A DNA stretch of 64,000 bases from Capniomyces stellatus (lineage: Eukaryota > Kickxellomycota > Harpellomycetes > Harpellales > Legeriomycetaceae), in contig LUVW01000033.1 in assembly GCA_001661515.1 (NCBI GenBank), positions 62,001 through 126,000 on the forward strand, given 5' to 3'. The translations under genes were made by a program, and so were the position numbers. Under the pieces are notes generated by a model that saw nothing but the letters and a program-made list of their open reading frames with translations, was not told where the DNA came from and did not search any database. Below are positions 63,215 to 64,000 of the stretch, piece after piece. Numbering within the stretch: position 1 is the first letter of the stretch; each line of letters starts with the position of its first letter.

Positions 63215-64000
63215 TTTTGAGAACAGAAATGCAGATATATGACTAAACGAGGGTGTGTGGCTTTTGATATATAATTATATTTTGTTCTATTTTATTCTTT
63301 GCTAACTCTACGAGTAAACGTTTCCAATGGCTAGGTCGATTGACTTGTTAATATTATTCAATAAAGCGACTGAAAATAAATGTGCAAAGATAAAGAGCGA
63401 TATTGCCTGTTTGCTCTAAAATAAACTCTGGTACTATTTATATAGATTCGATTCACGATGTGCTTATAACACGGCCTGTCAGCCGAGCACTTTCTTGATG
63501 TGTACTCAAGCTACTTTTACTGTTATGCAAATACAATCTAGCACAAGTATATATTGACTCTGAGGTTATAGAATTGTAATATATTTCATGTGTTCTCTAC
63601 TAGTGAATTTTTTTTGCAAATGCTGACATTATGACGACATATTCGCTGGTATACAATGTTTTATGAGTTGATTTAGCTAGTACAATAGCGTTGTACTGTA
63701 AAAGACACTACTTTTTGCTCCCATTGTATAACTACAAGTCAGACTTTGGTTTCATCAATAACACCTTTGTGCGTATCTATAGTTGTTTTAAGGTACTTCA
63801 CAATAAGAAAGGATGGCGCTTCAACTGAAGTTGTTTTTTTCAATCGCTGTGCTTGTATGTTTGGAAGGAGTGATAAATGGTTATTAAGTTTGGTTTGTGT
63901 GCCTATGAATATATTACAACAGTTAAGGATATTGGGTATATGGACCAATATCTTCTTTGTCTACTTTTTTTGTTGGGGAATAGCTAAACATTGGTTGGTT
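63215..64000. other. Right-edge region without a supportable gene
   Basis: Upstream of the second glycosyltransferase-like gene, probably containing its promoter. The only frame of note (63739-63948, minus) is short and lacks coding character. Confidence 0.45.

Overview
This is a 64 kb piece of a nuclear genome from an AT-rich fungus. The markers are a membrane-anchored kexin, V-ATPase subunit A, eEF1B-gamma, PP2A B56, ribosomal protein eL15, mitoribosomal mL44, and a pseudouridine-5'-phosphate glycosidase/kinase fusion with many introns. Spliceosomal introns have GT-AG ends and ...TAG acceptors. Secreted S1-type proteases, a Tad/Jockey-like LINE and low-complexity coding repeats suggest an early-diverging lineage, for example an insect-associated member of Zoopagomycota. 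That placement is a guess; the sequence does not prove it.

Layout. 1-3267: 3' part of a Lys/Ser/Asn-rich gene (+), open at the left edge. 3394-3764: a young truncated LINE copy with a 16-bp target-site duplication. 4059-6545: a five-exon SAM-domain gene (-). 10691-11950: eEF1B-gamma (-). 16736-19366: KEX2-like convertase (+), converging on 19561-23190, a beta-propeller/inositol-polyphosphate 5-phosphatase (-). 24672-26363 and 28111-29697: two secreted S1-family paralogues with long helical tails (-); the first has an intact triad and the second has Pro in place of the catalytic Ser. LINE relics lie near 10.3, 24.4 and 27.6 kb, and a large LINE copy is at 30481-32110. 32374-33995: a five-exon R3HCC1-like RNA-binding protein (-). 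38263-42165: a bifunctional pseudouridine catabolic enzyme in at least 13 exons (-), with a run of N at 41278-41538. 43639-46537: a three-exon coiled-coil protein (+), converging on VMA1 (46603-48682, -). 53646-55775: PP2A B56 (+). 56448-57640: mL44 (-). 58794-59985: RPL15 (+), preceded by a nested-hairpin element. 60486-61376 and 62312-63214: tandem type II membrane glycosyltransferase-like paralogues (-).

The genes do not form an operon-like system. Core housekeeping genes are interspersed with lineage-specific secretory-pathway genes (kexin, protease/pseudoprotease pair, glycosyltransferase pair) and with LINE debris that is all in one orientation. Spacers of 3-5 kb are AT-rich and show no gene I can support. 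The observations I would follow first are the active-protease/pseudoprotease pair, the two candidate GC-AG introns (one directly after the VMA1 start codon), the nested hairpin upstream of RPL15, the same-strand LINE graveyard, and the mid-gene switch from G-rich to C-rich coding strand in several long genes.
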